Origin: Kribbella italica
Lineage (GTDB): Bacteria; Actinomycetota; Actinomycetes; Propionibacteriales; Kribbellaceae
Reading direction: 5' to 3'
DNA length: 64,000 bases
Assembly (NCBI RefSeq): GCF_014205135.1
Contig: NZ_JACHMY010000001.1
Coordinates: forward strand, 4,092,001 to 4,156,000
Shown one piece after another: positions 39,260-47,524 of this stretch; the first letter of the stretch is position 1, and each line of letters opens with the position of its first letter. A program made the translations under genes and the position numbers. The notes below the pieces were generated by a model that searched no databases, was not told the DNA's origin, and saw only the letters and a list, made by a program, of their open reading frames with translations.

Positions 39260-39372
39260 CTTCTTGAATAGAAATTCACTAGTGCATAGCCTGTCGCCTT
39301 GAGTGTCGCCACGGCGTTAGAGTCCCGTCAAGAGCTCGGTGGAAAGTTGTCGGACGGCGGGAGGTCGGCCGG
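39260..39372. promoter_or_regulatory. Divergent promoter region of importer operon and FGGY kinase
   Basis: 113 bp between divergent genes. An AT-rich patch includes TTCACTAGTGCA (39276-39287) with the perfect palindrome CACTAGTG at its centre, close to the nucleoside-hydrolase-like start. It is a candidate operator for the SorC regulator at 28998, whose own operon has CACTGCGCAGTG upstream. Clear -35 and -10 boxes are not evident. Confidence 0.4.
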
Positions 39373-40791
39373 ATGGTCAGTGCGGTGCTCGCGATCGACC
39401 AGGGCACGACGAACACCAAGGCCGTGCTCGTCGACGCCTCCGGCGCCGTACTGGCCGGCGGCTCGGCGCCGGTCGGTTTGTCGACACCTCGACCGGGATG
39501 GGTGGAGCAGGACGCCGACGAGCTGTGGGCGAGCGTGCTGTCCGCGATCCCGTCGTCGTCGGCGGAGATCGTGGGGATCGCCTTGTCCACGCAGCGCGAG
39601 TCGGTCGTCGGCTGGGACCGCCGGACCGGCGCGGCCGTCGGCCCGGTCATCGGCTGGCAGGACGTCCGTACGTCGGGGTGGTGCTCCGCATTGCCTGCTG
39701 GTGTCGACGAGCTCGTCCGCCGTCGTACCGGGCTCCGGGTGGACGCGATGTTCTCGGCCCCGAAGCTGCACTGGCTGTTGGCCCAGACCTCCGCCGACCA
39801 AGTCGGAACGATCGACTCGTGGCTCGTCCATCGACTCACTGGTGGCCGAGAGCATCTAACTGAGGCGGGCAACGCCTCCCGCACCTTGCTTTACGACATC
39901 GCCGAGCTAGCGTGGTCGCCCGATCTGCTGGACGCGTTCGGCATTCCCTTGCCGGTCCTGCCCGAGGTCCGGCCGTCGAACGCGGGCTTCGGCGTGACGT
40001 CCGGGGTTCCTGGTCTGCGCGACGGCATCCCGATCGTTGCGGTGCTCGCCGATTCGCATGCGGCGATGTACGGGCAGGGATGTGTTCTTCCCGGCATGGT
40101 CAAGGCGACGTACGGAACCGGCTCGTCGGTGATGACTCCGGTCGAGGCCTTCGCGGCGGACGGGTGCACGCTGGCCTGGCTCACCGAGCGGCCGACGTAC
40201 GCGCTGGAAGGCAACATCGTCTCGTCGGGTGCCGCTCTCGCGTGGACGGCCTCGCTCCTCGGTCTTGCCGAGGTCGGCGCTCTGGTCGAGCTGGCCTCCA
40301 CGGTGCCTTCTGCTGAAGGCGTCGTGCTGGTCCCGGCCTTCGCCGGTCTAGGAGCGCCGCACTGGGATCGCGAGGCCCGGGCCGCGCTGACCGGCATGAG
40401 CAGCGCGACGACGCGCGCTCACATCGCGCGGGCAGCGGTCGACGCCGTGGCCCATCAGATCTGCGACCTCGTCGAAACGCTCCCGGTGGCCGAGCGCCTG
40501 CGGGGCGACGGCGGCGCCACGGTCTCCAGTCTCCTGATGCAGACCCAGGCCGATCTTCTCGGCCGTCCGGTCGAGGTCGCCGACGTCCCCGAGCTCTCGG
40601 CCCTCGGCGCCGCCGAGCTCGCCTGGACCACTCTGGGGCAACCAACCGGTTGGGCGGAACGCCGTACTTACCGGACCTTCGAGCCGGCCACGGCCACTGC
40701 CGCGGCGCGCGACGACCGCCGCGCCCAGTGGGCAGCGGCGGTCGCCTCGGTCACAGCTGGGGCGAGCGGCGCCAGATCAGGCCGACGCTGA
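39373..40791 (+). CDS. FGGY-family carbohydrate kinase
   Basis: Sugar kinase of 472 aa, glycerol/xylulose-kinase fold. The N-terminal ATPase loop reads AIDQGTTNTKAVLVD, the catalytic-base region LADSHAAMYGQGC, and the second phosphate loop YGTGSSVMTP; FAGLGAPHWD and the adenosine-motif-like GDGGATVSSLLMQTQADLLGRPV follow. It is divergent from the importer, isomerase and transketolase operon. In an apiose route it would phosphorylate D-apulose. The 3' end overlaps the convergent CPBP gene by 41 bp. Confidence 0.92.
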   Translation: MVSAVLAIDQGTTNTKAVLVDASGAVLAGGSAPVGLSTPRPGWVEQDADELWASVLSAIPSSSAEIVGIALSTQRESVVGWDRRTGAAVGPVIGWQDVRTSGWCSALPAGVDELVRRRTGLRVDAMFSAPKLHWLLAQTSADQVGTIDSWLVHRLTGGREHLTEAGNASRTLLYDIAELAWSPDLLDAFGIPLPVLPEVRPSNAGFGVTSGVPGLRDGIPIVAVLADSHAAMYGQGCVLPGMVKATYGTGSSVMTPVEAFAADGCTLAWLTERPTYALEGNIVSSGAALAWTASLLGLAEVGALVELASTVPSAEGVVLVPAFAGLGAPHWDREARAALTGMSSATTRAHIARAAVDAVAHQICDLVETLPVAERLRGDGGATVSSLLMQTQADLLGRPVEVADVPELSALGAAELAWTTLGQPTGWAERRTYRTFEPATATAAARDDRRAQWAAAVASVTAGASGARSGRR

Positions 40792-41560
40792 CGGCGATCA
40801 GGGTGGTCAGGAAGAACTCCACCCACAGGCCGGTCGCACTGAGGGCCGGGACCAGTTCTTCGGTCAGGTTCCAGGCCGCGTGCACGAGGACGGCCGCCCA
40901 CACCCCACCGCGGAGCCGCTCGGAGACGAAAAGGATGGTGTAGGTCAGCGGGAACAGCCCGAGGAAGAACAGCAGTCCTTCGAGGCTGATCAGGCCCTTG
41001 TCGTGCTGGCCGGTGCCGTCGAGGAAGAACAGCGGCAGATGCCACAGTCCCCAGGCGGCGCCGATGATGCCGGTCACGGCGATCCGCCCGGAGTACCGGC
41101 GAAGCCTCGGCTGCAGGTATCCGCGCCAGCCGAACTCCTCGGACAGCGGCCCGGCGATCAGTGTGTAGGCCAAGGCCCCCAGCGGTCCGCCGGCGCCGGC
41201 GATCACCGACGAGGCGTGCGCGGGAATGCCGTCGACGCCGAGCAACAGCGCGGCGGTGATCGGCGGAGCCGCACCGAGGACCACGGCGACCAGAGGCCAC
41301 CGCAACGACCAGGTGACCTGCCGGGGCATCCGATCGGTACGCCGGTACCGCAACCACATCACCAACGCGGCCAGCGAAGGCCCGCTCGCCGCCAGTCCGA
41401 AGACCAGCGCGCCGGCCCCTTCGTCGACGTTCGCACCGACCACGCCCAGCACGATCCACGGCACCCAGCTCAGCAGCAGGCAGACCCCGAAGAACCACGA
41501 CAACCGCCGCTCCGGGACGTCCCTGCGGCGACCGACCCGTACCGCCTCAGCCATCGACAC
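40751..41560 (-). CDS. CPBP-family intramembrane metalloprotease
   Basis: Membrane protein of 269 aa with several hydrophobic helices and the CAAX-protease/bacteriocin-processing (CPBP) motifs: EEFGWRGYLQPRLRR (EExxxR), HLPLFF and HAAWNL, which supply the glutamates and histidines of the metal site. Substrate unknown; family members include prenyl-protein proteases and immunity proteins. Its last 41 bp overlap the kinase gene on the other strand. It has no evident link to the sugar locus. Confidence 0.9.
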   Translation of the reverse strand: MSMAEAVRVGRRRDVPERRLSWFFGVCLLLSWVPWIVLGVVGANVDEGAGALVFGLAASGPSLAALVMWLRYRRTDRMPRQVTWSLRWPLVAVVLGAAPPITAALLLGVDGIPAHASSVIAGAGGPLGALAYTLIAGPLSEEFGWRGYLQPRLRRYSGRIAVTGIIGAAWGLWHLPLFFLDGTGQHDKGLISLEGLLFFLGLFPLTYTILFVSERLRGGVWAAVLVHAAWNLTEELVPALSATGLWVEFFLTTLIAVSVGLIWRRSPQL

Positions 41561-41696
41561 CGGGGCCGCCTCCGATCAAGCATCTCGTCAACTCCATGCC
41601 TGAATCCTGGCGCCTTTTCCGGCGTTCGATCAGGGGCCCAGCCCGCCGATCCATGGTGGTGCTAGGTCCACTGTTCGATCGCCCGCAGCGGACGTC

Positions 41697-41731
41697 CGAC
41701 GCAGCGGCTGTTGGTGGCAGCCGCTGCGTCG
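41697..41731. terminator. Terminator after the 5'-nucleotidase-like gene
   Basis: Perfect 14-bp stem CGACGCAGCGGCTG with CAGCCGCTGCGTCG around a 7-base loop, 4 bp past the stop of the gene at 41736. Confidence 0.75.
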
Positions 41732-41735
41732 GGTA

Positions 41736-43493
41736 CTACCCGCGGGAGGTGACCCGCGTGAGGGGCGCGGGGGTGAGGGTGCGGTGGGACCTCAGGTAGT
41801 CGACGAAGGTCTCGTGGTCGGTGTTGTTCCGCACGGGGTGGGTGGCCGACTTGAAGGCCGGGTAGCCGTCGGCGCCGATGACCGTGTACGCGAGGGCGGC
41901 GACTCGGTAGGTCTTGCTCGGGTCGAGGGCGGCGCCGTTGATCCGGACGTCGGCGGGCGCGACACGGTCGCCGATCGGGCGGGTGGTGTCGTAGGTGTAG
42001 CGGACGTTCGCGGAGACCGCCAAGGGTGCGAACTTCACGGTGCCGTTGGGCTGAGGCTGCCACTGCTGCTCGAGTACGGCGTCCAACTGCGCGCCGGTCA
42101 GGCTGACGGTGAGGACAGGATTGCCGTAGCCGTACGCGTCCCAGGACTCGCCGAGCAGGACCCGCCCGGGCGCATCGCCCGGCTTGTTGCTGGGAGCAAC
42201 CAGCAGGTCACCGCGGAGAGCGGTGCTGCCGACGGCCGGCTGGGCGGCGATCAGGCCGAGATCGGCGCGGCCGTCCTGACGCGCGGTCCAGAGGTGGACG
42301 TCCGCGGCGAGATCGGCGAAGGTGCTTTCGCCGGCGGCGTTCGGCGTCCGGGTGAAGTCACCGGTCACAGTCGCGACGGGTTCGGCGTACTTGCGCTCCC
42401 CCGCGGCGGTCCAGTAGTCGACGATCTTCTGGATCTTCGGGTCGGCGGGGACGTCGCGGGTGACGGCGTGGTTGACCGAGGTGGTCGCGGAGCGCAGCAC
42501 CTCACCCGTACGCCGATCGAGCCGCAGGGTGATCTCGTTGATCAGTCGCCCGTGGTTCGCCGCCTCGACGACAGGCCGCGGGTTGCCGGCCGGATCCGGC
42601 AGCGAGCAGTTGAACGCCGCGTGCCAGTGCCCGGTGACGATCGCGTCGATCGACGAGCTCACCTTCCGCGCCAGGTCGATCGCCGGCCCGGTCGGATTCA
42701 CGCAGTTGTCGTACGTCGCCGACGCGTCCGTGCCGCCGTCGTGCAGGTTGAGCACGATCGCCTTCACCCCGCGCCGGCTCAGCTCGGCCGCCGCGGCATC
42801 CGCCGAGGCCACCGGATCGAGCGCCCGCAGGTCCGGCTGGTACGACGTGGAGCCGACCGGCGTGTCCGGCACGGTCATCCCGATGAACCCCACCGGGTAC
42901 GACCGCCCGTGGTCCCGCACCCATCGGATCGTGTACGGCGCGACGATCGTCTTCCCGCGCCGGTCGACGATGTTCGCCGACTGGAACTCGAAGTCGGCCC
43001 CGCGGAAGCGCCGGCCGGTCGAGTCGGTGAAGCAGCTGTCCACCCCGACCTTGCCGAAGCACTTGCCCTTCTCCATGTGGTCCACCAGGAAGCTCTTCGA
43101 CACGTCGAGCTCGTGGTTGCCCACCGACGAGAACTCCACCCCGAGCGCGTTCAGCACCTCGACCGTCGGCTCGTCCGCGTGCGCGTCCACCTCGAACGGC
43201 CACCCGGAGAAGTTGTCCCCGTCGGTGAAGAAGATCGAGTTGGCCTTCCCGGCCCGGATCGCCTTCAGGTGCGTCGCCAGGTACGCCGCACCGCCCACCG
43301 TCACCGGCTGCCCGTCGGGCCCGGCGATCGTCCCGCCGTCGGCGACCGACGGCGGCCGGAGATATCCGTGGAAGTCGGTGATCGAGACGAGTTGGACCGG
43401 TACCGATGTGGTAACGGCGTCGGCGGCCGGCGTCAGCGCCGAACCGGCCAAAGTGGCAGTGACTACCACCGCGAACGAGCGAAGAATGCGCAT
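41736..43493 (-). CDS. Secreted 5'-nucleotidase / metallophosphatase
   Basis: Exported bimetallic phosphoesterase of 585 aa. A signal peptide (residues 1 to about 26) precedes the calcineurin-like domain with VSITDFHGYL, FTDGDNFSG, GNHELDVSK and GHWHAAFN, all metal-binding motifs. The 5'-nucleotidase C-terminal substrate domain (about 365-570) follows with GLIAAQPAVGSTALRGDLL. Likely releases phosphate or nucleosides outside the cell. The ATG chosen precedes the signal peptide. It sits one gene from a secreted peptidase with its own terminators. Confidence 0.93.
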   Translation of the reverse strand: MRILRSFAVVVTATLAGSALTPAADAVTTSVPVQLVSITDFHGYLRPPSVADGGTIAGPDGQPVTVGGAAYLATHLKAIRAGKANSIFFTDGDNFSGWPFEVDAHADEPTVEVLNALGVEFSSVGNHELDVSKSFLVDHMEKGKCFGKVGVDSCFTDSTGRRFRGADFEFQSANIVDRRGKTIVAPYTIRWVRDHGRSYPVGFIGMTVPDTPVGSTSYQPDLRALDPVASADAAAAELSRRGVKAIVLNLHDGGTDASATYDNCVNPTGPAIDLARKVSSSIDAIVTGHWHAAFNCSLPDPAGNPRPVVEAANHGRLINEITLRLDRRTGEVLRSATTSVNHAVTRDVPADPKIQKIVDYWTAAGERKYAEPVATVTGDFTRTPNAAGESTFADLAADVHLWTARQDGRADLGLIAAQPAVGSTALRGDLLVAPSNKPGDAPGRVLLGESWDAYGYGNPVLTVSLTGAQLDAVLEQQWQPQPNGTVKFAPLAVSANVRYTYDTTRPIGDRVAPADVRINGAALDPSKTYRVAALAYTVIGADGYPAFKSATHPVRNNTDHETFVDYLRSHRTLTPAPLTRVTSRG

Positions 43494-43606
43494 AAGTGTC
43501 TCCTGATGGGCTAGGTCAAGCACTTACCGGCACCAGGAGACTGCCTGAGATCGAACGGAATGTCACTACTTGACGGCCGATCAGCGAACTCCGCAGGAAA
43601 CTGGCA

Positions 43607-43751
43607 AGCGGCCGGGCCCTGCACGAAGCTGCAGGATCCGGCCGCTGCCCAAGGTGTTGAAGATCTGATCAAATAGCAGGTAGTGGTGGCCGGTGTTCCC
43701 GCGAAGTCACCGGCCACCACCCTGCTGGACACCGGACTTCGGGCCCGGTGT
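43607..43751. terminator. Three hairpins in a row downstream of the C39-like gene
   Basis: Between two minus-strand genes: AGCGGCCGG/CCGGCCGCT with an inner CTGCA/TGCAG stem (43607-43646); a 13-bp stem GTGGTGGCCGGTG/CACCGGCCACCAC (43683-43720); and ACACCGG/CCGGTGT (43729-43751). They probably terminate the gene at 43769. Three separate stems are more than needed, so a processed RNA is an alternative. Confidence 0.6.
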
Positions 43752-43768
43752 TCAGTGCTGCCGAGGGG

Positions 43769-45331
43769 TCAGCCGTTCCAGCCGCCGCCCTGCTTCACGC
43801 GGGTGCCGAGGCCGTTCGCCTTGCCGGGGTAGACGTACATGTCGCCGCCGGTGTTGGCGACGGTGACCAGGTCCGGTACGGCGTCGCCGGTGAGGTCGCC
43901 GAAGCCGGTCAGCGAGCGCATGCCGTTCCAGCCACCGGTGCCGATCTCGACGCGGGAGGTGCCGCCGGCGTACGTGAGGCCCTTGTAGAGCCAGAGCTTG
44001 CCGGTCGAGGAGTCGACGGCGGCGAAGTCGGGCTTGCCGTCGCGGGACAGGTCGCCGATCGCGGCGAGCTTGGTCAGCTTCTGCCAACTGGTCCCCAGCT
44101 GCTTGCGCGCGGCCAGGCCGTTCAGCTTGCCGGGGTAGACCCACAGCTTCCCGGTCGACTTCTCGATGGTCACCAGGTCCGGCTTGGCGTCGCCGGTGAT
44201 GTTGCCGAGGCCGACCAGGTCGCGCATGCCGGTCCAGCCCGAGTTGCCGATCAGCAGCCGGGTGGTGCCGGACAGCGACGGTCCGCGGTACAGCCAGAGC
44301 TTACCGGTCGACTTCTCGACGGCCGCGACGTCGGCCTTGCCGTCGCCGGTCAGGTCGCCGACGCCGGTCAGCTCGGTCAGGCCGTTCCAGCTGGTCCCGA
44401 TCTTGACCGCGTTCGCGCCGCCCTCGAACGAGCCCTTGCCGTTGTTCGTGTACCGGTACAGATCGCCGGTCGGCCGGTGCACCGCGATCATGTCCGGCAG
44501 CCCGTCACCGGTCAGGTCGCCGGCGTTGGTCAGGTCCGCGTCCGAGTGCCCGGCGACGTACGAGAGCCCGTAGCTCTGCATCGCCGCGTTCAGCGTCGAG
44601 GCCGCGATGGTGTGCGTGCCGCCGGTCGGCTTCCACGGGTCCCAGACGGTCAGCGTCTTCGCGGTCTTGTCGTAGCCGTGGACGAGGATCGCGTGGCCGA
44701 AGTGGCCGCTCAGGCCCTTGTTCCAGGGCAGCTTCTCCATCCACACGCCGATCATCGGCGCACGCTTCAGCGTTCCGATGTCGTACGCCGCCCAGTTCAG
44801 CAGGTTGGTCGCGTTGCCGGTGGTGTCGCTGCTCCAGATCGAGTACCCGAGCGGGTTCACGTACTTGTTGACCACCGGCATCGAGGTCCGGTTGTAGGTC
44901 CCCTCGGTGGTCGTGCCCATCTCCTTGGCCAGCGTCTGCTGGGTGACGTTCACGCCGTACGTCGCGAGCGTGACCTGGCTCGAGGCGGGGACACAGAAGT
45001 AGTTGGTGCTCTGGTAGACGCCCTTGATCGACAGCTTGCCGGACGTCGGTACGGCGGCGGCCGCACGGGCGAGCTGCTGGGACGACTGGGGGCGCGGGGC
45101 AACTGCCGGGCCGGAGGCGCTCGACCGCGAGACGGCGTTCGGCGCGAAGGCTCCGGCCTCCGCAGCAGTCAGCGGAACGGAGCCCTTGACGGGCGGAAGA
45201 CTTGAGGCAGTCGTGTCGGTGGAGGCACCGGCGCCGGTGTCGGCGGTCGCCATGTGGGCGACTCCACCGACAACCAGTCCCATGCTGACGACGGCGGCGG
45301 TGGCGAGCTTCCAGCGGTGACGCAGTTTCAT
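43769..45331 (-). CDS. Secreted C39-like peptidase with FG-GAP repeat domain
   Basis: Exported protein of 520 aa. A signal peptide (1 to about 31) and a low-complexity Ala/Ser-rich spacer lead to a papain-fold C39-like domain (about 100-255): NYFCVPASSQVTLATYG with C113, FGHAILVHGYD with H213 and VWDPW with D231. The C-terminal half (about 258-520) holds at least four repeats of the type GDLTGDGxPDxxxV-x(n)-GKLWLYxG, the FG-GAP/VCBS beta-propeller pattern. Substrate and site of action are unknown. Length and order are unusual compared with the C39 domains of bacteriocin exporters. Start is the ATG before the basic signal sequence. Confidence 0.87.
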   Translation of the reverse strand: MKLRHRWKLATAAVVSMGLVVGGVAHMATADTGAGASTDTTASSLPPVKGSVPLTAAEAGAFAPNAVSRSSASGPAVAPRPQSSQQLARAAAAVPTSGKLSIKGVYQSTNYFCVPASSQVTLATYGVNVTQQTLAKEMGTTTEGTYNRTSMPVVNKYVNPLGYSIWSSDTTGNATNLLNWAAYDIGTLKRAPMIGVWMEKLPWNKGLSGHFGHAILVHGYDKTAKTLTVWDPWKPTGGTHTIAASTLNAAMQSYGLSYVAGHSDADLTNAGDLTGDGLPDMIAVHRPTGDLYRYTNNGKGSFEGGANAVKIGTSWNGLTELTGVGDLTGDGKADVAAVEKSTGKLWLYRGPSLSGTTRLLIGNSGWTGMRDLVGLGNITGDAKPDLVTIEKSTGKLWVYPGKLNGLAARKQLGTSWQKLTKLAAIGDLSRDGKPDFAAVDSSTGKLWLYKGLTYAGGTSRVEIGTGGWNGMRSLTGFGDLTGDAVPDLVTVANTGGDMYVYPGKANGLGTRVKQGGGWNG

Positions 45332-45384
45332 GCAGGGGTCCTCACGACGTACAGGCGGATGCAGCGAGAACCACCCAAACACAA

Positions 45385-45420
45385 CGAAGGGGCAGACCGG
45401 CTCTCCGGTCTGCCCCTTCG
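45385..45420. terminator. Strong terminator of the alpha-galactoside operon
   Basis: Perfect 16-bp stem CGAAGGGGCAGACCGG with its complement, 4-base loop CTCT, 7 bp after the GH27 stop. It also separates the preceding peptidase gene. Confidence 0.85.
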
Positions 45421-45427
45421 TCGGGAC

Positions 45428-47506
45428 TCAGCAGGTGGCGGTCGGGGCCGCCCAGTCGGCGCGGTCGTTGTAGCCGCCGTCGCCGGCGTCGCCGACGACC
45501 AGGTCCAGCACCCGGACGCCGGTCAGGTCGACGTCGATCTGCTTCGGGTCGTCGCGGCCGACGGTGCCGCTGTCGTACAGAACCTTGCCGTCGCCAACCA
45601 CCTGGAAGGTGGACGTGCCACCGGCCGTGTCGACGTTGCGGACGGCGTCGTCGATGCCGACGGTCGCGGTGAACCGGCTGCACTGCTGCCCGACGTAGTA
45701 CCGGACCAGCGACGGCGACGCGACGCCGATGCCCGTCGCGTACGTCTGGCCGACCAGGCTGATCGGCGACCCACCGCCGACGGAATGGTCGACGGTCGGC
45801 GTCATCCAGCCCGACGTCGCGGTGATCCAGTCGTGGTGCGACAGCTGCACCGTCCCGGACGGCGGCGCCGGCGCGACCACGACCGGCGAGACCGTGGTCT
45901 GGTTCTGCTTGCCGTACCCGATCGCCTCGTACGACGTCCGCGCGGTCAGCGCCGCGTTCCCCGGTGCCGCGCCCGCCGGCAGCTTCGCGGTGAAGGCGAA
46001 CGTCAACTGCTTGCCCGGCGCGAGCAGGACCGGCGCCTTCGTCAGCGACTTGATCGTCCACCCGGTGCCACCGGCAAGCGTCGCGGCCGGCTTCAGCACC
46101 GGCAGGATCCCGTCGTTGCGCACGGCGACCTCGACGCGCAGCTCGTCGCCACCGGCAACCACCGCCGCGGCGTCGGCCGGCTGCGTGGCGTTGCCGACCT
46201 TGGTCACGGTCGGGATCCCCGCGGTGACGTGCGGGACACCCGGGAGACCGCGCGCCGGCTCGACGCGGAACAGCGCCGTACCGTGCGCCGGCACCGCGGC
46301 GCTGATCGTGCCCGCGCTCTCGGTGACCTTGTTGGTCCACGCGTTCTTCAACGTAAAGCGAGCGCCCTTCAGGCCAACGGCCTTGGTGGTCGTGGTGAGC
46401 GTCTTCGCGCTGTCGCCACGGTTCAGCAGGACGACCGCACGACCGCCGTCGGCGAGGCGCTTGACCCACGTCTCCGTCGTACCGGCCGCGCCGACGCGCA
46501 CGGCCTGGACGACCGCCTTGTCCTGGTTGATCGCGAGCACGTCAGGATCGGTCAGCGTCGCGATCGAGGTGTTGCTCAGCTTGCGGACGTCGCTGCCGAT
46601 GACCAGTGGCGCCGCGGCGACCGCCCACAGGGTCATCTGGCTGCGGAACTCCTCGTCGGACATGCCGAGCTCGGGCGCGAGGTAGTCGGGGTCGTTGAAC
46701 GCTCCCGGCCGGACGACCTCCGGGTGCCGGGCGTTCGCGTCGTAGTTGCGCATGACGTCCTTGTACTTGATGTCGAACACGAAGCCGACGTCGGTGTAGG
46801 TCCGCCACGACTGCGCGATGTCCGGCGCGTAGGTCCAGGAGTTGATCGACTGCTGCGACTCGGGGTAGTCGCCCCAGTCCGGCGAGGTGACCGGGTTGCA
46901 GAGGTTGAAGATCATCGGCCGCTTGCTCGCGTTGTTGCGCAGCGCCTTGGCGAACTCGGTGAACGCCGTCTTCGGGTCGAGGTCGGCGGCGATCCCGCAC
47001 AGGAAGTCGACCTTGACCGCGTCGAAGCCCAGCGCGGCGAACTGGTCGGCGTCGTGCTGGTAGTAGCCGCCACCGCTGCCGAGACCACACTTGCCGGGGA
47101 TGAACGGACCGGCGTCGGTGTAGATGCCGGCCTTCAGGCCCTTGCCGTGGATGTAGTCGACCAGCGACTTGAGGCCGCTCGGGAACTTGGCCGGGTTGGC
47201 GACCAGGTCACCCTCGGGGCTGCGGGACTGGTCGGCCTGCCAGCCGCCGTCCAGCCAGACGATGTCGTAGCCGGCCTTGGCGAGCCCGCGGCTGACGATC
47301 GTGTCGGCGACGGACTTGACGGTGTCCTCGGTGAAGTCGCCACCGAGGCCGAAGTAGGTGTTCCAGCCCTGGTACGGCGTGGGGCTGAGCACCGGGGCGG
47401 AGGGCGCTGCGGGCGTGGCTGCGGCTGGGACGGTCGGGGTGACGAGCGAGGCGGACACCAGGGCCGCCGCGATCAGACCGCCGAGCAGAGCGGAGAGTCG
47501 TTTCAC
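45428..47506 (-). CDS. Secreted GH27 alpha-galactosidase with NPCBM domain
   Basis: Exported retaining alpha-galactosidase of 692 aa. The signal peptide (1 to about 30) is followed by the GH27 barrel (about 44-330): TPYQGWNTYFGLGGDFTE, YDIVWLDGGWQ, nucleophile D167 in AVKVDFLCG and the acid/base motif NDPD (272-274). A beta-sandwich domain and a NEW3-like domain follow, and the C-terminal NPCBM domain (about 550-692) begins VQLSHHDWITATSGW. It should release galactose from galactomannan or raffinose-type sugars outside the cell. Last gene of the importer operon, 18 bp after the GH36 gene. Confidence 0.94.
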   Translation of the reverse strand: MKRLSALLGGLIAAALVSASLVTPTVPAAATPAAPSAPVLSPTPYQGWNTYFGLGGDFTEDTVKSVADTIVSRGLAKAGYDIVWLDGGWQADQSRSPEGDLVANPAKFPSGLKSLVDYIHGKGLKAGIYTDAGPFIPGKCGLGSGGGYYQHDADQFAALGFDAVKVDFLCGIAADLDPKTAFTEFAKALRNNASKRPMIFNLCNPVTSPDWGDYPESQQSINSWTYAPDIAQSWRTYTDVGFVFDIKYKDVMRNYDANARHPEVVRPGAFNDPDYLAPELGMSDEEFRSQMTLWAVAAAPLVIGSDVRKLSNTSIATLTDPDVLAINQDKAVVQAVRVGAAGTTETWVKRLADGGRAVVLLNRGDSAKTLTTTTKAVGLKGARFTLKNAWTNKVTESAGTISAAVPAHGTALFRVEPARGLPGVPHVTAGIPTVTKVGNATQPADAAAVVAGGDELRVEVAVRNDGILPVLKPAATLAGGTGWTIKSLTKAPVLLAPGKQLTFAFTAKLPAGAAPGNAALTARTSYEAIGYGKQNQTTVSPVVVAPAPPSGTVQLSHHDWITATSGWMTPTVDHSVGGGSPISLVGQTYATGIGVASPSLVRYYVGQQCSRFTATVGIDDAVRNVDTAGGTSTFQVVGDGKVLYDSGTVGRDDPKQIDVDLTGVRVLDLVVGDAGDGGYNDRADWAAPTATC

Positions 47507-47524
47507 GCTGTCTTCCTTTGCTGC

